Below, one piece after another: positions 23,686-36,280 of a stretch of DNA of 64,000 nucleotides. The notes below the pieces were generated by a model. That model made no database searches, was not told the DNA's origin, and was given only the letters and a program-made list of their open reading frames with translations. The translations under genes were made by a program, and so were the position numbers. Every line of letters starts with the position of its first letter. Position 1 is the stretch's first letter. The stretch is taken from assembly GCA_031310005.1 (NCBI GenBank), contig CM062383.1:1-64000 (forward strand), given 5' to 3'. Source of the DNA: Dactylellina haptotyla. Taxonomy: Eukaryota > Ascomycota > Orbiliomycetes > Orbiliales > Orbiliaceae.

Positions 23686-26241
23686 ATGTTTCAGTCGTCC
23701 TCCGCATCTGCATATCGCGGCGCTGGCGCTGCTGGTCAGACGTCCGCCCCCTCCACCGACCCCAACGCCCGTAGCAGCGCGCTCAAGTCCCAGGGTAACA
23801 TCCAGTTTGGAAAACAGTACGAGCTCCTCTTCTCCTTCTGATTTGTAACAAAGATATTCGATACGATATCATATTTTACTGTTGAATTGGGTGCCTTTAC
23901 CCTGCGGCTTATGTGATATCTAATCACGCTGGTTCTGCAGGGACTTCCAAGCCGCTCTCACATCCTACTCTCAAGCTCTCAACCTCACCCCGCGTTCTGC
24001 AGCACTCTACTCCAACCGCTCCGCTACGTATCTCCAGCTCGGACAGCTCGAGCAAGCCCTAGCAGACGCTGACCGTGCCGTCCAATACGATCCAACATGG
24101 AGCAAAGCGTATCGTCGACGTGGCAACGTCCTCGAAGTCCTGGACCGTCTCGACGAAGCTATCGATGCCTACTGGGAGGGTAGAAACAATGAAACAGACC
24201 CCGCCGTCAAGGCCGATTTGGGCCGCATGATTGCTGCTGTCGAGAGGCGAATCGAAGAGAGGACCGAAATGAGACGGATGGGAGACGATTCGGTGTGTTC
24301 TTCTCAATACTACATACTTCCTCCCCTCATATCAGATCGCCACCATGCTCGCGTTTTTTTATGACAAAGAGACGTGGGAGAGATCTACACACGCATAGAA
24401 CCTCCAAGCGTAGCAAGATCTCTCACCTCCCATATCACTCATTTCCCCCTCCTATATCCCCATGACCGACCGCAGACGAAAGAAGATACAAATGGATATG
24501 CTAACAAGGTCGTGTTATCGCCATGGTGAAGATCCTATCAGTGAACGACGCCCCCGCAAAACTCATCTCTCGTGAGATCGACCGCCGCGTCTCGAAGGGC
24601 GGCCAACCGGGTGCCTGGCCGCCCCTTTGCTCTGCGGCACGCCGGCTCTGGCTCGCTGATCACCAGTACACAGATGCTCTCCGCCAGCTCTCACAATTTC
24701 AAAAGCACGAGCTACCGGCTGCAGCAAACGCGCCACCGGGTGCTTTTGGTATCTCGGGCCCGCTCCAGACACTCGCAGATTTGACATCAGTAGCTATGGA
24801 GGACTTCAAAGTAGTTTACTTTGGCGAGGGAGATCTCGAAAAGCTACAGCTGTGCTATATGCTTGAGCAGCAGCAGAGGAACGCTGTGGGGGATCACTTG
24901 AACCCCGTTCAGACTATATTAGAGTATAACAACCGACTAGAAAATGGCGCCAGCTGGGACATTATCCGGCCAGCGCTGCAGCTAAGTATCCGTAGGTTCA
25001 CCCAAATATATTCACTCTGTCTACATATATACTAACCACTCCGGTAAGGGGCCGCATTCATGAATGGCATCATCAAAGACGGCTTCCTAGAACCCCGCCT
25101 CCCCAATGGCTCCACCCCTGCCGTCGAAGACTTCCGCCGCGCGGTAGACCTCACTGAAGAAGCCCGACGAGTCTTCGCAGACGTCCCCGGTCACGTTCGC
25201 GGACGCACTCTAGAGGTATCCCTCCCCTCCCCTCCCATCTTATAATCTAATTCTAATCACATCCTACATTCGGTATAGAAAACCTTCCTCCGTGGCCTCA
25301 AAATCCGCCTCGCCGAGTCCCTGATCAAACTCTACAATCACACCGAACCACCAACCCTCACCATCATCGAGGAAATCAAAAACATAGGTGACTGGCTCGT
25401 CGCCTCCTGTGAATCCTCTCCTATCCCTGAAGTCGACGCCCCTACCTCCCCGGAAACTACAGACCGCTATTGGGACCTCTACACCCCGCATTGGGGATAC
25501 CCGCGTGCCATGGGCCACATCTTCCGCGGTATGGCCTACATGCAGCTCGGACTACATTGGAACAGGGTACAGCTCGATTCGCGGACAGGCAAAAAGGGTC
25601 CATCGACAGGAAACATGCGAGATCTGCGAATCGCAGCAGAAGAATACACGCGCGGAGCAGCATGGCTGCCCGATGATGACGTCGACGGGACAAACGCGCT
25701 TTGGATGGCGATATTTTGCATGGTGCGGCGCGGGGCGTACTACCTCGGTGATTTGCAGTTATTGAGAACCATCGCGTTGCACGAGCAAGGACTTTGGGGC
25801 CCCTGGTTCGGTGGCGATTATATACCCAGCAGTCACTCGGGGAAGCTTGCGAGTAGTGAGGCGCTGCGACAAAGTGAAGGGGCAGATCCAGAGACTATCT
25901 GTAGTCCGTTGGTGGAGTGGGGGGAAGGGTTGGAGGTTGATCAAGATATCTTGGGGGAGGTTTTGATGCCGTATATTGGGAGGGCGTTGAAGACTGGTGA
26001 GAGGGAGGGTGGAGGGATGCTCATGCTTGGGAAGATCATCAGAGGGATATGGGAGGAGAGAAGGAGGATGGGAGAGCCCAGTGTAGGGGGTTTATGGGAT
26101 GGATTGCCGGGACGGGTTAGAGAGAATTGGGAGGTTGTGTGGACTACGTACGAAAAGGAGAGGTTGGAAGGACGGAGAGGAGGTGGTGGAGGAATGACTG
26201 ATAGTTTGGATAAGATCTCTTTGGCAGAGAGGGTAGTTTAG
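23686..26241 (+). CDS. TPR-repeat protein of unknown role
   Basis: Five exons (23686-23816, 23941-24292, 24532-24985, 25049-25215, 25279-26241) join in phase to 688 residues and TAG. Residues about 30-160 carry tetratricopeptide repeats of the Sti1/Sgt type: GNIQFGKQDFQAALTSYSQ, then SAALYSNRSATYLQLGQL and ALADADRAV, then WSKAYRRRGNVLEVL. Such repeats bind protein tails, often of chaperones. The remaining ~520 residues are mostly helical in look and unassigned, apart from a second possible TPR-like stretch near GYPRAMGHIFRGMAYMQLG. The third exon start at 24532 follows a perfect TGCTAAC branch site 26 nt upstream and keeps the frame. The earlier acceptor at 24475 would cause a stop, so I rejected it. 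The C-terminus is Gly-rich just before the end. No catalytic motif is seen. Confidence 0.82.
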
Positions 26242-29200
26242 ACGTTGCAAGTTTGCTCTGGTCCCCCGAGACTGAGTTTAGAGAATATGCTGTAGTGCGT
26301 ATTGTTCATTTGATATGGTGGAGGGTATACCTATCATTTTTTACTCGCATTTTCGAGGTTGTCTTTCATCATTTTGTTTTTCTTTCAGATTTGGAGTACG
26401 TTGGAATGTGTTCAGTCCATGCTTTAATTTATGGTGGGCATATGCATGGCATGTAAAGATGCATAATGGAGCTGGTGTTCTTCTTTCAATTACGTTGATA
26501 GTTTGCTGCTGGTGCGGTTCTGTATCCTGCATCGATATCATCCGTCAAAATCATATATTAGAATCTACAACATCCGAACGCGTTCAAGTCCACTTTCGAG
26601 CATCTCGTAGCCAGCGAGGTCAAGTATCCCATCAAAGAAACTGCACTTACGTATTTCATAGGAACACACCTCGGTCTAGAAATCTCAGTCCATGTGAAAG
26701 TTAAAACTCCAAACCTATGCACAACCGAAGCCGAACATCCAAATGTTGCAACCCCATTAGCATGAGGTTAAATTCAGATGGCGCACTAAACTAACACTCG
26801 TACTGCTTTGAGAGCTTGAGAATTCAGAAACTGCTCATGCAAGTGACTGTGCAAGTGATCGTGTGATGATCTTGTACATGAGGTTGGTTACCTGGACGTA
26901 CGAGCGCCACAAGTCATATTAATTTCATACGTTGGCGGTAAGCTCTCCTTGACGGTTCCCTCTTCCTCGATCGGTGATAGTCGGCGACGCATCGAGCTCC
27001 ATAATATAACCTCTAGTCACCTGAGTTCTTATACACATAATAGGCAGCAAGGAGACCCCTGATCGCCTGCAAAATCTTTCGAACCAGTATAGCCAGCCGA
27101 AAGATTCGCTTCGATATCTTCCCTTAACTATAACGTAGAGCCAGTTCGATAGCTATCCATCGTCTAAAACTATTATGTAAGTTGTTAAAGAACAATAATG
27201 GCCCGTAATTCCAACCAGCTAAGATGGTCCTTTCAATAAAAGAATTGCCCGCCCGCTCTGTCAAGCTAGGCAGCTCGTCGCGTCAGGCAGAGACACCGCT
27301 CATGGTTTCAAAAAACTTGTTCAGTTTTCTTTCAAACTTTATATAACCAAACAACCGGCCGAGAGACCTCTTTCTCAGCTGACTAGTTTGAACGCGCTCG
27401 GTCGCATTTGGGGACCAGGCCGACTTCTTAGGATTTTCGACGACAAGGGCCTATGAACCGAGCGCATGTTTTATCTACTCCGCAAATCGTTGTTGAGGTG
27501 GAGCGTATACATGTCTACATGAGTAAGAAAGCGTTTCAAAATTTCGATGAAAAGCTATGGAGCTCGATCTCAACCGATCGATTCAGTCTTATAAAAATAT
27601 TCCAGGTTTTTTTTTTCGTTTCGTTTCGCGACCAGGCGGCCACGAGGTTATCGAGCGAATTTTATGCCGAAGTCCCAATTTATGTGAGATTTAAGAAGGT
27701 TTCCGAATCTTACAGAGCTCCTTATGTCTTTGTTATACATATGATGTTATTAATTAAACGCACGGTCACGTATATACTGGTGGTAGACTGGTGGGCTACT
27801 TGCATATCTTATTGCATTATCAGAACACCTGCAGTGCCAAGGTGTTGCGATTGGAGTTTGGGATCTCGCATGAACCCTGGGCCAAGAACCCTCACCTTCG
27901 CACTGGAAATTTGGAAATATGCGTAATCAGAAAATAGAACTTTCGAAATCGCCAGAAATTGAGTACAGGATCAATCGACACGTTCCATTGGGACGTCCAC
28001 CCGCACGGTCCCCCCGTTCCGTTGGGAACATTCGAAGCGTTCTGCGCTGTCCGGTGTCTCGTTGTTGCAGACCCGTGGGAATGTCTCAATCAAAGAGAGT
28101 CAAAAACCGTGGACCCGCTTCGACTCCAACAACCTCCTCGGCTCAACACCACCAATCTCGTGATAGCTGCCGGCCGGGTGGAGACGGCGTCCGGTGGGCA
28201 AACACACGCAGGAACCACTTGAATGGAAAAGCTGGGTAAGTTTTTAGCACATCGCGCCCAGCGGCCTAGTTACACCCACGTCAGAGGCGGCTTAACCAGA
28301 TTCCCTTTTCAACCTGGTTCCGAATGGCCACCCTCGAGCGACCTAGAGGCTTATTTCCCCAACGGTAAGCTCCGATTTGGAAAGCATCAAATCCGCGAGC
28401 CCATTATCGGTGCCTACCGTAATTTTAACCATGCGGGTGCTACTGCTTGCTTGTCTACCAACTCCGGACCTTCTCTTTCATGCTCTTATTTACATATTGG
28501 CACGCAATCTCAACCAACAAGATCCATCAATTCGCACCACGATGGTCCATGTCACAACGTGGGCTAGCTATCGATATTCTCTAGCGATGGGATGGATAGC
28601 TTGATAACAGGCCGTTTCTGCCGAAAGCGATGAAGCTTGTCGTGATATTCTCTTTCTTTGAAAGTAAGCTGATGGACAAGGCATGATATCGTGCATATTC
28701 TCTTACGGGCGGCAAACCCTAGATCCCATCTGCATCGGCGGGCGGGTCCTTCAGATGCCAAACCAGCAAAGTGAAAACTCGGTTTTCGGTACGTAAGAGT
28801 TCTGCGTTTGAGAATACGCGGGCGTGCTTCCAATTACATAAACGCAAAAATTTGAGAAAGTCCCCGGGAGCGCCACAGAAGTATTTTTTTTGCTCGTCTC
28901 ATAGAGTTTTGGCCAGGATCGGTGGAACTCACAATGAGATGCTCCAGCTAAGCTTTTCATTGTTAGCTCTCTGCTCCAGCAGCAGGTACCCGTACTTGGC
29001 CCAAGACCTGTGCGATTATCTTCGCCCTCGAAAAGAAAAACGAAGAAGCTTAAGACCTTCGATGTCTTACATCCCGCCTTTTTTCCCTGGTCTGAGTGCG
29101 CCATTCTGGCACACTGCTCGCTAAGAAAAGAAGTAATATATGCATGAAGGTGGAACCCACAAGGCTTTCTGTTTCTTTGTGTGCTGCCTTGTGGAGCTTA

Positions 29201-30519
29201 GCTTGTCCGAGACCTTTTCAGGCGCGCAACAACCAACGATCTCCAAAAACACCCTCCCTTCAACAGGGAACGTGAATCCCACATGGCAAAACATGAGCCC
29301 CGCCTCTACTATTTTTTCATTCTAGAAATAATGTTTTTTTGTTTTTGTTTTTGGCTGGTTTTAAGATGTTAGAGAATATAATTTTTCTTCTTCCTCTTGG
29401 TATTTCTCGCTACGATGGGCCATGTGGGATTTGACATGTCAATGCGCCTGGCTCAATTTGCCTGAGTCGAAGGTGCAGTCTGAAATTTCTCCCACCGATA
29501 TTATGCCGCCTGCGATATTTTTCATGCGATCGCAATCAAAACCTATCGGCAGCCTGTGAATTCTCTCTGACAACATATCCAGGCTGATATCGGGCTAGCC
29601 ATACGAACGAGATATCGCTATGCCTTCAATAGCAACTAGCTCGCGAGCTAGCCAGCTAGGTTATCAACGGCTCTCCACGAATTTACTACCGAAGAAAAAA
29701 AATATGGAGTAAATTACATATAGAGCGGGATTAGCCCAAAGATCCCAATTGCTCCCGGCTTCATTTCAGGTGTCTTACCCCAACTCCATGTATTAGAATT
29801 ATATCCTGAGAAGGAACCACACCCGACTGAACCTCGAACAGCCTTTCAACAACAAGGGTGGCATATACGCCTCTGTGTTGTATTAGGAAGGTAGGCGGGC
29901 TCACCACCCAGCCCCAAAGGTACACGACCGCTAGACCCGGACGATCCCCTCCCAGAGGAAGCAGAAAAGAAAAGAAAAGAAAAAAGCACGCAACAGGAAC
30001 ATACGGCGAATCTTGAATTAAGAAGCTTGGAAGCAAGTGAACCTTGTTCTCGATAAATCCCGTTTTGAAAATCCGTGTTCCGAAAGTTTGGCCCTATTTT
30101 GGGGTGCCATCCTTTTTTTGGAGCTGCTTCAAATTTCTAGGGACCTTCTGCGGGAGATTTTTTTAGAGAGAGAGTAGGGTAGGTAGTCATTATATCGGCA
30201 GGCGGTTTATATACTACCTGGAGCCCCTTGGATCTTTGATCTAATCGTATCTCTTCCCTACCAAATAGATATTGAAATATTGCTGGCCAGATATACGGGG
30301 TGTTGGACGGCGTCATCCAGGAAAACTTTCTTATGAGGCTCTCAGGCTTGTAGCCTCATCCTTCCCGCTGTTTGCAATACTAGCAACGTCTTCGACTCGC
30401 TCTCTCCTGGGTATCTTTTTCTGATTTTTATTCTCCTGGCAACCGACCCATTCGCTTGGAGATCTTTTTCGAGAATTAAAAAAAATACGATCAGATAAGA
30501 GAAACGACACCAAAAAACG
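26242..30519. other. 4.3-kb gene-poor region
   Basis: I find no coding region I can defend. The longest frames (27453-27926, 157 codons; 27919-28567 in two frames) show no motifs and no sensible splicing. A perfect 16-bp palindrome lies at 29636-29651. Several T- and A-rich runs occur, and the last ~150 bases should be the promoter of the rhodopsin-domain gene. Long non-coding transcripts cannot be excluded from sequence alone. Confidence 0.45.
29636..29651. repeat. Perfect 16-bp palindrome
   Basis: CTAGCTCGCGAGCTAG reads the same on both strands and has no spacer. It could be chance or a binding site for a dimeric protein. No gene is close. Confidence 0.6.
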
Positions 30520-31893
30520 ATGTCCCAGCAACCCGGCCAGCAGGGCCCTTCCTCGTTCCTCAACCCGAATTATGTAAACCCAGAGGTTAAAGGGCATTAC
30601 CTCAAGCCCGTGATTATAACCTTGATGGTTTTGTCCGGAACGATAGCGGGACTACGGATTATCACACGGTCTTCGATATTGAGGAGTCTCGGCGCTGACG
30701 ACTGGGTTATCATTCCAGCTCTGATAACAGCATATGCTTTGTCGATATTTAACATGATGTCGGAGGAGTACGGGTGGGGCAGGCATATCTGGGATATACA
30801 AGTACGCACACACAACCGATTCGCTTTTTAGGCTTGTGCGAAAATGCAGGGCCGCTATAAGCAGGCTTATAAATAATACTAACATCTCGTGCAGCCTAAA
30901 GAATGGGTTTTTATTCGCCAGTATCAGTTTGCGACACAGCTGCTTTTCACCTACTCTGTCGCTTTGGCGAAAGCCTCGATCCTCATCTTTTACCTGCGAT
31001 TCTGCACGACCAAGAGGTTCAGGATTGCGATATGGATTACCTTTGGTCTTTTGATCGCCTGGGTCGTCGGCATGTCTGGGCTTATCATATTCCAATGCCA
31101 TCCGGTGTCAAACTTTTGGAAAGAAATTCCGTTGACACAAACCAAACGTGAGGGTTGTCTACCGAATGAAGCTGATATGGTTCTGGTAAGCCTTATCCCG
31201 CACTCTACTAAAATTCGCATTTTCCAAAAGCTAATTTCAATTATTTTTTTGATATAGTTGCATGGAATCTTCAGCGTTGTCCTAGACGTTATCGTTCTGT
31301 TTTTGCCAATCCCAACCGTTTTGCACCTTGGACTACCCACCAAGCAGAAGGTCGGCCTCATCGCCATGTTCTCTCTCGGATTAATTGTCTGTCTGGCAGG
31401 GTGTCTTAGAATCGCTAGCATCCGCAGCACGATTCTAACTTTCGACGTATCGTGGTACGGATACGACCTTTACATCTACACATCCACGGAAGCAGTAAGT
31501 CCGCACCAGCATCCCGGTTTTTACCACAAAGAATTACAATCTAACAATCTTAAATAGCACGTCGGTATCATCTGCGCATCTGTACCATCACTAAAACCGC
31601 TCGTAGCCGTTTTCTTCCCCCGCCTTGTGACAACTACCTACGGCGCGGGCAGCAGAAATCGACGTTCCGGCGCATTGCCCGACGAATTCGGCAGTCGGGG
31701 AGTCCGAAACTCAAAGGGATACCCGCTAAACAGCATGATTGAATCGAGAATTGGAAGCGAGGAAACGGTGTTCCGACGGGACGAAGAGAGCGGAGACTGG
31801 CCGCTAGCGAGTTCGTCCTCGTCGCCGGATGGGGTGGTTAAAACTACGGAAATACACCAGGTCGTGGTATTACGAGACGTGCCGTTTCGGTAA
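30520..31893 (+). CDS. Rhodopsin-domain (SAT4/PTH11-like) integral membrane protein
   Basis: Four exons (30520-30801, 30895-31185, 31258-31494, 31558-31893) give 381 residues and TAA, all introns in phase 0. The protein has about seven hydrophobic helices. Motifs are those of the fungal rhodopsin domain: LGADDWVIIPALI after helix 1, YGWGRHIWDI, then KASILIFYLRFCTTKRFR, FQCHPVSNFW in the extracellular loop, DVIVLFLPIPTVLHLGLPTKQK and SVPSLKPLVAVFFP. The tail after the last helix is hydrophilic and Ser-rich. Proteins of this family sit in the plasma membrane; a few (PTH11) are proposed surface sensors, but the ligand of most is unknown. There is no CFEM domain at the N-terminus. Nothing next to it suggests a partner. 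Confidence 0.92.
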
Positions 31894-32460
31894 ACATGAA
31901 TTAATTTCCTTTTTGTTATGCGTGGAAGTTTTGTTTGGTTTTTTCTTGGATATTGGAATCGGGATAGTGAGGGGCTGGAAATAATGGCTGCAGGTCTTGC
32001 TTGGATATTTAATTATATACCCCTTTGACTACGGAATCACGCATACGACATGGGTTGTTTTTGTTATAATATTAGATGGAGTTTCGGACTATTTTCGATT
32101 TTTTTAAAAAAAAACTTTATTAGAGTATTCAATATACATATCAGTGATCTATAAAGAATCAAATCTAAATTAAATAAATAAATAATGAATAGGCTTTCTA
32201 TTTGGACGAGCGTAGAACCGGATCGGGAAGTTATACAAATCGATGTCTACAACACAAAAATATGCAACAATTCTCACGTCGTCCAGATTGGGATTAAACC
32301 CAGCCATAAGGAACTCAGAAACACCTCAAACCCTCGATATATCCCGCCGTTGCGAAATCCGGTTCAGAACTCGAGTAGTCTCATGTTTAGAGCCATACCT
32401 CGTGGCGCTCTTACATTCGAAACACCAACCGAAAAAGATCACCCACCTAAAACAACTAGG
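31894..32460. other. Intergenic region before the unknown secreted-like gene
   Basis: About 570 bases. The frame of the next gene is open back to an ATG at 32185, so a longer N-terminus is possible. The 32185-32460 part has no motif and the 32461 start gives a hydrophobic leader, so I treat this part as non-coding. Confidence 0.4.
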
Positions 32461-34792
32461 ATGGCAGGTATCATCACGCCAACCCGGAGCGGCAGCGGTC
32501 GACAGCTGCTGGTCGTGTCCCTGAACATCCTAAATATTCTCCGACCCGCAACAGCGTATATTTGGTTGAAAGCGGCAACTCTGCCGGGGGAGAATAACTT
32601 GGATATAGATCAGTTTCGTATGTTATATTCTGGAATATATTTAGTTCTCTTCCTCTTTTTCTCTACATACGAGCCTAAACCTGACCGGATTTGCAACAGT
32701 GAGTGCACGACAGACGGGGAAGCCTATAACGCTCACGAATTGGCACTATTGCGTAAATTATGACTACGAGACCAGAAACGCAAGGCTCACACCACAGAAT
32801 CTACAGGATTCGTGGTGCTCGTTTGATGCGGAGTATTCAAACGGCGCGTGGACGATCAAGTCCGCTGCGGCACCGCAGAGGATCGATATCCATAATTCGA
32901 AATATTATGAAAGTAGCCCGGACCCGGCGTACCGGCCGAGAATAGAATTCGGGGCCCTGTTCGATAAGGAATGGAATTCGTGGTGGGAGTATCTGACTAT
33001 GGGGTCAGGGGTGCCTGGGCAACAGTAGGATCAGATTCGATGGAAGGTTTATAGGCCGATAACTCAGCGGCCGGTTCGGGACGCCGGTAGGAGAGGAGCG
33101 AAAGTCGCGATTGGCAATGATGGGACTTTTGCGCAACTCAGAGACTTCGAACCAGGTGAGGTCATCACACCGCATTCATTAGAATCCGGGTATCACGGGG
33201 TTCATAGATATCTTGGTGATTTTGCGGTGATCGAGGTTACCACTGGGGCTGTGCAGCAAGGAGACTTTCTGGTGATCGAGGGAGGGATGGCGCACATTCA
33301 AGGTATACCCATTTCATCTCATATTCTACAGCCGTCGACGTTTGTTGGATTTGGCTAACGTTGGGCAAGTATGCTTCCAAACTATGACGAGCCGAACAAA
33401 GGATGGAACACTGGTTAAGGAGACGAAACCTTCTTTCTTGGAGTTATATCTGCCAGCTTCCAAGCCCGGAAAACGTGAAGGTGTCATTGGGTGTAAAGAA
33501 ATTGTCTTCCGGGCCGTGACCGATATGACACCCCAAGTCGAGCCATTCATCTTGCAGCCCACTGATCAGCAATTGCTAGTTGAGGAGCTCGACGTTCAGA
33601 GTCTCCATGAGCCGCAGATCGTGATTGGTACGGATGGATTTTCCACAGAATCGCCGTTTACCCCTGCCACTGTGATAGATCTTACGAAGAAGCTGGCGAG
33701 TCCCGTAGATGAAAACGGAGTCATAGAAGAAGAAACATCCATTCCGTCTCCAAGATTTCAGGACCTAAAAGAGGAGACCCCTGTATTAAAGCCAGAGGAG
33801 GTTGAAGAAGAGGTGCAAGAGGTTAAAGAGATTCAGTATGAAAAGTTACCTACGCCTCGAGGGGGCAAGATGGAGGAGGAGATTGTTGAAGAAACAATCG
33901 CCCCTAAGGTGACAAATAGCAGGCCTAGAAGAAATACTCCAGCGACTCCTCAGACTCGTCCCAGAGTACCACCTTTCGGGCAGCAATCCCAAGTGATACC
34001 AGCAGGTCGCCCTTCGAGGTTAAAGTTGACGTTCACGCAGGGGCCATCCACAAAAGAGTCGACGGCGGCCGCGTTGTCTGATGAGTCATCGTTCGATGCA
34101 GGTAGCGATTCTGACGAGGAGCCCAGTAAGCCAAAGACTTTATACCGATGGCCACAGAAGCTGTCCGGTCAAGCGGCGCCGAGTAGACAGCAGGTCTCCC
34201 AGCAGGGTACAGACCAGAACTACGATCAGGATGATGAACGGAACCAGCGTATACCGTGGACCATGTACTCGACAGCGGATGAGAAGCCAACCTGGCTGCC
34301 CAAGATGGAGGACTTCTTTGAGAATCCCAATTATGGTAAGAGTTCTCCAAATTCGGATCGGTAGCCGCGATATACTAAGATGTAACAGTCCCAGAATCCG
34401 CGTCAAAGGGGCCGATAGATTACAAGTCAAAGCTCTGGCAAAATATTGTACCCTCTGAAGACTACCCGAGGGAGAAGATACGGATTGACGGGCTGATGGC
34501 CAACCTCGCGAACGGAGAGTACGAGCGCGGGAGGTATCAGGACTACATGAACAGGTTTCAACGGGGAGAGCTCGATCCAACAGAGGGGGGGCAGCCGCCG
34601 CCGGCGCGGTTGGAACTTGAACCAGAACACGAGGACAACTTGGAGTTCCGGATACCGGTAGAGGTGGAGGATCGGCCTCAGCCGCTAACGGGCGAGGAGT
34701 ATGATGAATGGGCGTGGCGGGTGCAGAGGGGGGACAAGCAGCGGGCGGTGGTGGGGAGGCAGATGATGGGGCACCTGAGGTTGGATCACTGA
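32461..34792 (+). pseudogene. Unknown ~709-codon protein gene with an in-frame TAG
   Basis: I do not recognise this family. Four exons (32461-32617, 32700-33302, 33370-34335, 34389-34792) join in phase to 710 codons including the TGA stop. The reading continues naturally on both sides of a TAG at codon 162 (33026-33028, in the context CAA CAG TAG GAT). No GT-AG intron of usable phase removes it. CAG to TAG would be one RIP-type C-to-T change. The N-terminus has a hydrophobic stretch (LLVVSLNILNIL), possibly a signal peptide or anchor. Residues about 60-250 look globular with Trp-rich patches (SWCSFDAEY, EWNSWWEYL). Residues about 340-560 are acidic, Pro-rich and probably disordered. The C-terminus repeats a theme (EYERGRYQDYMNRFQRGE and EYDEWAWRVQRGD), perhaps two copies of a short helical unit. 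It may be a decaying gene or hold a sequence error. Confidence 0.6.
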
Positions 34793-35268
34793 TGATCATT
34801 ATATACTATATACCTACCTAAATCATTCGATGTATCTCCCGAGAGCAATTGTATCCTGCCATAATGATCTGATGGGATATGCATATGTGAAGATGTTGCG
34901 GGTTGTGAAGATTTGCGGTGTACCGCCACAGTGGCTGACAACGAAATGTGGCCGTGCGGATGTGTTGCGGAGGTCGGCTGCAGCCAATCAGCGGGCGGCA
35001 GTGTGGGCAAATTTTCTAGCCCTAAGCCCTCACCGCACGCTTGCTGAGCAGGGCAGGCGGCGGGACGTCCGAGGCATAGCGCACCCAATTATCGCCTCCC
35101 AACGACGACCAGCAACACCACGAAAAGAGAGAAAGAGTTTCAAGGACCAGACCATCTTATCCCGACCGACATCACCACCTCCCGACGACGCCCATCGACC
35201 GAGCACTCCTCGCCCTCGTCTACCGACTCTTACGACAGCCCCCTTCTTAATTTAATAACGCACTCGAC
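34793..35268. promoter_or_regulatory. Upstream region of the eL6 gene
   Basis: About 475 bases between two tandem genes. It contains a CCAAT box near 34984 and the AGCCCTAAGCCCT element listed separately. C/T-rich sequence fills the last 100 bases before the start codon, as is common for highly expressed fungal genes. Confidence 0.5.
35027..35040. promoter_or_regulatory. Paired AAGCCCT/AGGGCTT element before the eL6 gene
   Basis: TAGCCCTAAGCCCT contains two tandem copies of AGCCCT. It lies about 230 bp before the eL6 start codon. The reverse complement, AGGGCTTAGGGCTA, closely matches the duplicated element before the eS30 gene at 54895-54916, also about 220 bp from its start. This is likely a ribosomal-protein-gene promoter element. 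Confidence 0.45.
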
Positions 35269-36280
35269 ATGTCGACAAAGACCTTCGGCTCGGGTTCCCG
35301 GGAAATTCCTGCCAACAAGGCCTCCAAGTGGTATCCTACAACGGATGTTGCGCAGCCAAAGAAGGTGGGTGCCTTTCCCCGATGATGTGAACGTGTGTGC
35401 GTGTGTCTGCATTGATTATCATGGTGGAATTGATGGGGAAGAGCAGGAGTACTCAGGTCCAGAAAATCGTTCTATTCAATATGTCTGGCATGTCGATGGC
35501 GGCGACGATGGGATATATTTGGAATCAACTTTAAAGACAATGAAGTAAAGCAATGCGGTGGACACCATTGGAGCGGAATAGAAGGCGCTCAGAGGCGGCG
35601 GCGGTTGCTCATGATAATCAATGCATTCGATATATCGAATCCGCAGCGAGGACTAACATTTGTCTTTTTTTTGTCTACCAGGCCCGCAAAACCCAGCATG
35701 CTACTAAGCTCAGAGCTTCCCTCGTCCCGGGAACCATTCTCATAATCCTCGCCGGTCGATTCAGAGGCAAGCGAGTTGTCTACCTCAAGCCACTCGATGC
35801 CGGTGTCCTCCTCGTCACCGGTCCATTCAAGCTTAATGGTGTCCCTCTCCGTCGTGTCAACGCTCGTTATGTCATCGCCACCAGCACCAAGATCGACCTC
35901 CCAAGTTTAGATTTGTCCAAGTACGATGACAAGTACTTCGCCAAGGAGGAATCCGGCAAGAAGAGCGGTGAGGAGGAATTCTTCGATGCTGCTAAGGCTG
36001 CCAGCGAGGTAAGAAATACAGAATCACCACACACAGCCAAACCTATATAATAATTAAATTGATCAAATTACGAGGAAATACGGCTTCAATGAGCAGAAAG
36101 AGACTAACCACTATTCTAAACGAACAGAAGAAGGTCCTCCCAGAGGCCCGAACTGCGGATCAGTCGGAAGTCGACAAGGCTCTCGTCTCCGTCATCAAGC
36201 AGACCCCACAGCTCACCTCTTACCTGAAGTCTACCTTCAGCTTAAGCAAGGGTGACAGACCCCACCTCATGAAGTGGTAG
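35269..36280 (+). CDS. rpl6: 60S ribosomal protein eL6
   Basis: Three exons (35269-35364, 35682-36008, 36128-36280) give 191 residues and a TAG stop, all introns in phase 0. The protein is eL6, a component of the cytoplasmic 60S subunit. Diagnostic stretches are [20 protein letters not shown], then [40 protein letters not shown], the FFDAAKA segment and the end [13 protein letters not shown]. The first intron is 317 nt, much longer than others in this window, as is frequent for fungal ribosomal protein genes. I looked in it for a snoRNA and saw no convincing C/D pair. The promoter shares an element with the eS30 gene further right. The use of TAG here as a normal stop matters for judging the internal TAG codons in two other genes. 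Confidence 0.95.

Noticed and set aside
24293-24531. A frameshift in the TPR gene near 24523
   Set aside because: Using the acceptor at 24531, with a perfect TGCTAAC branch site upstream, keeps the frame; only the earlier acceptor at 24475 would require a shift.
27453-28567. Possible multi-exon gene from overlapping frames of 85-157 codons
   Set aside because: No motif, amino-acid make-up looks random, and no set of splice sites joins them sensibly.
35365-35681. snoRNA inside the long first intron of the eL6 gene
   Set aside because: One C-box-like GATGATGT is present but no D box at a suitable distance and no terminal stem.
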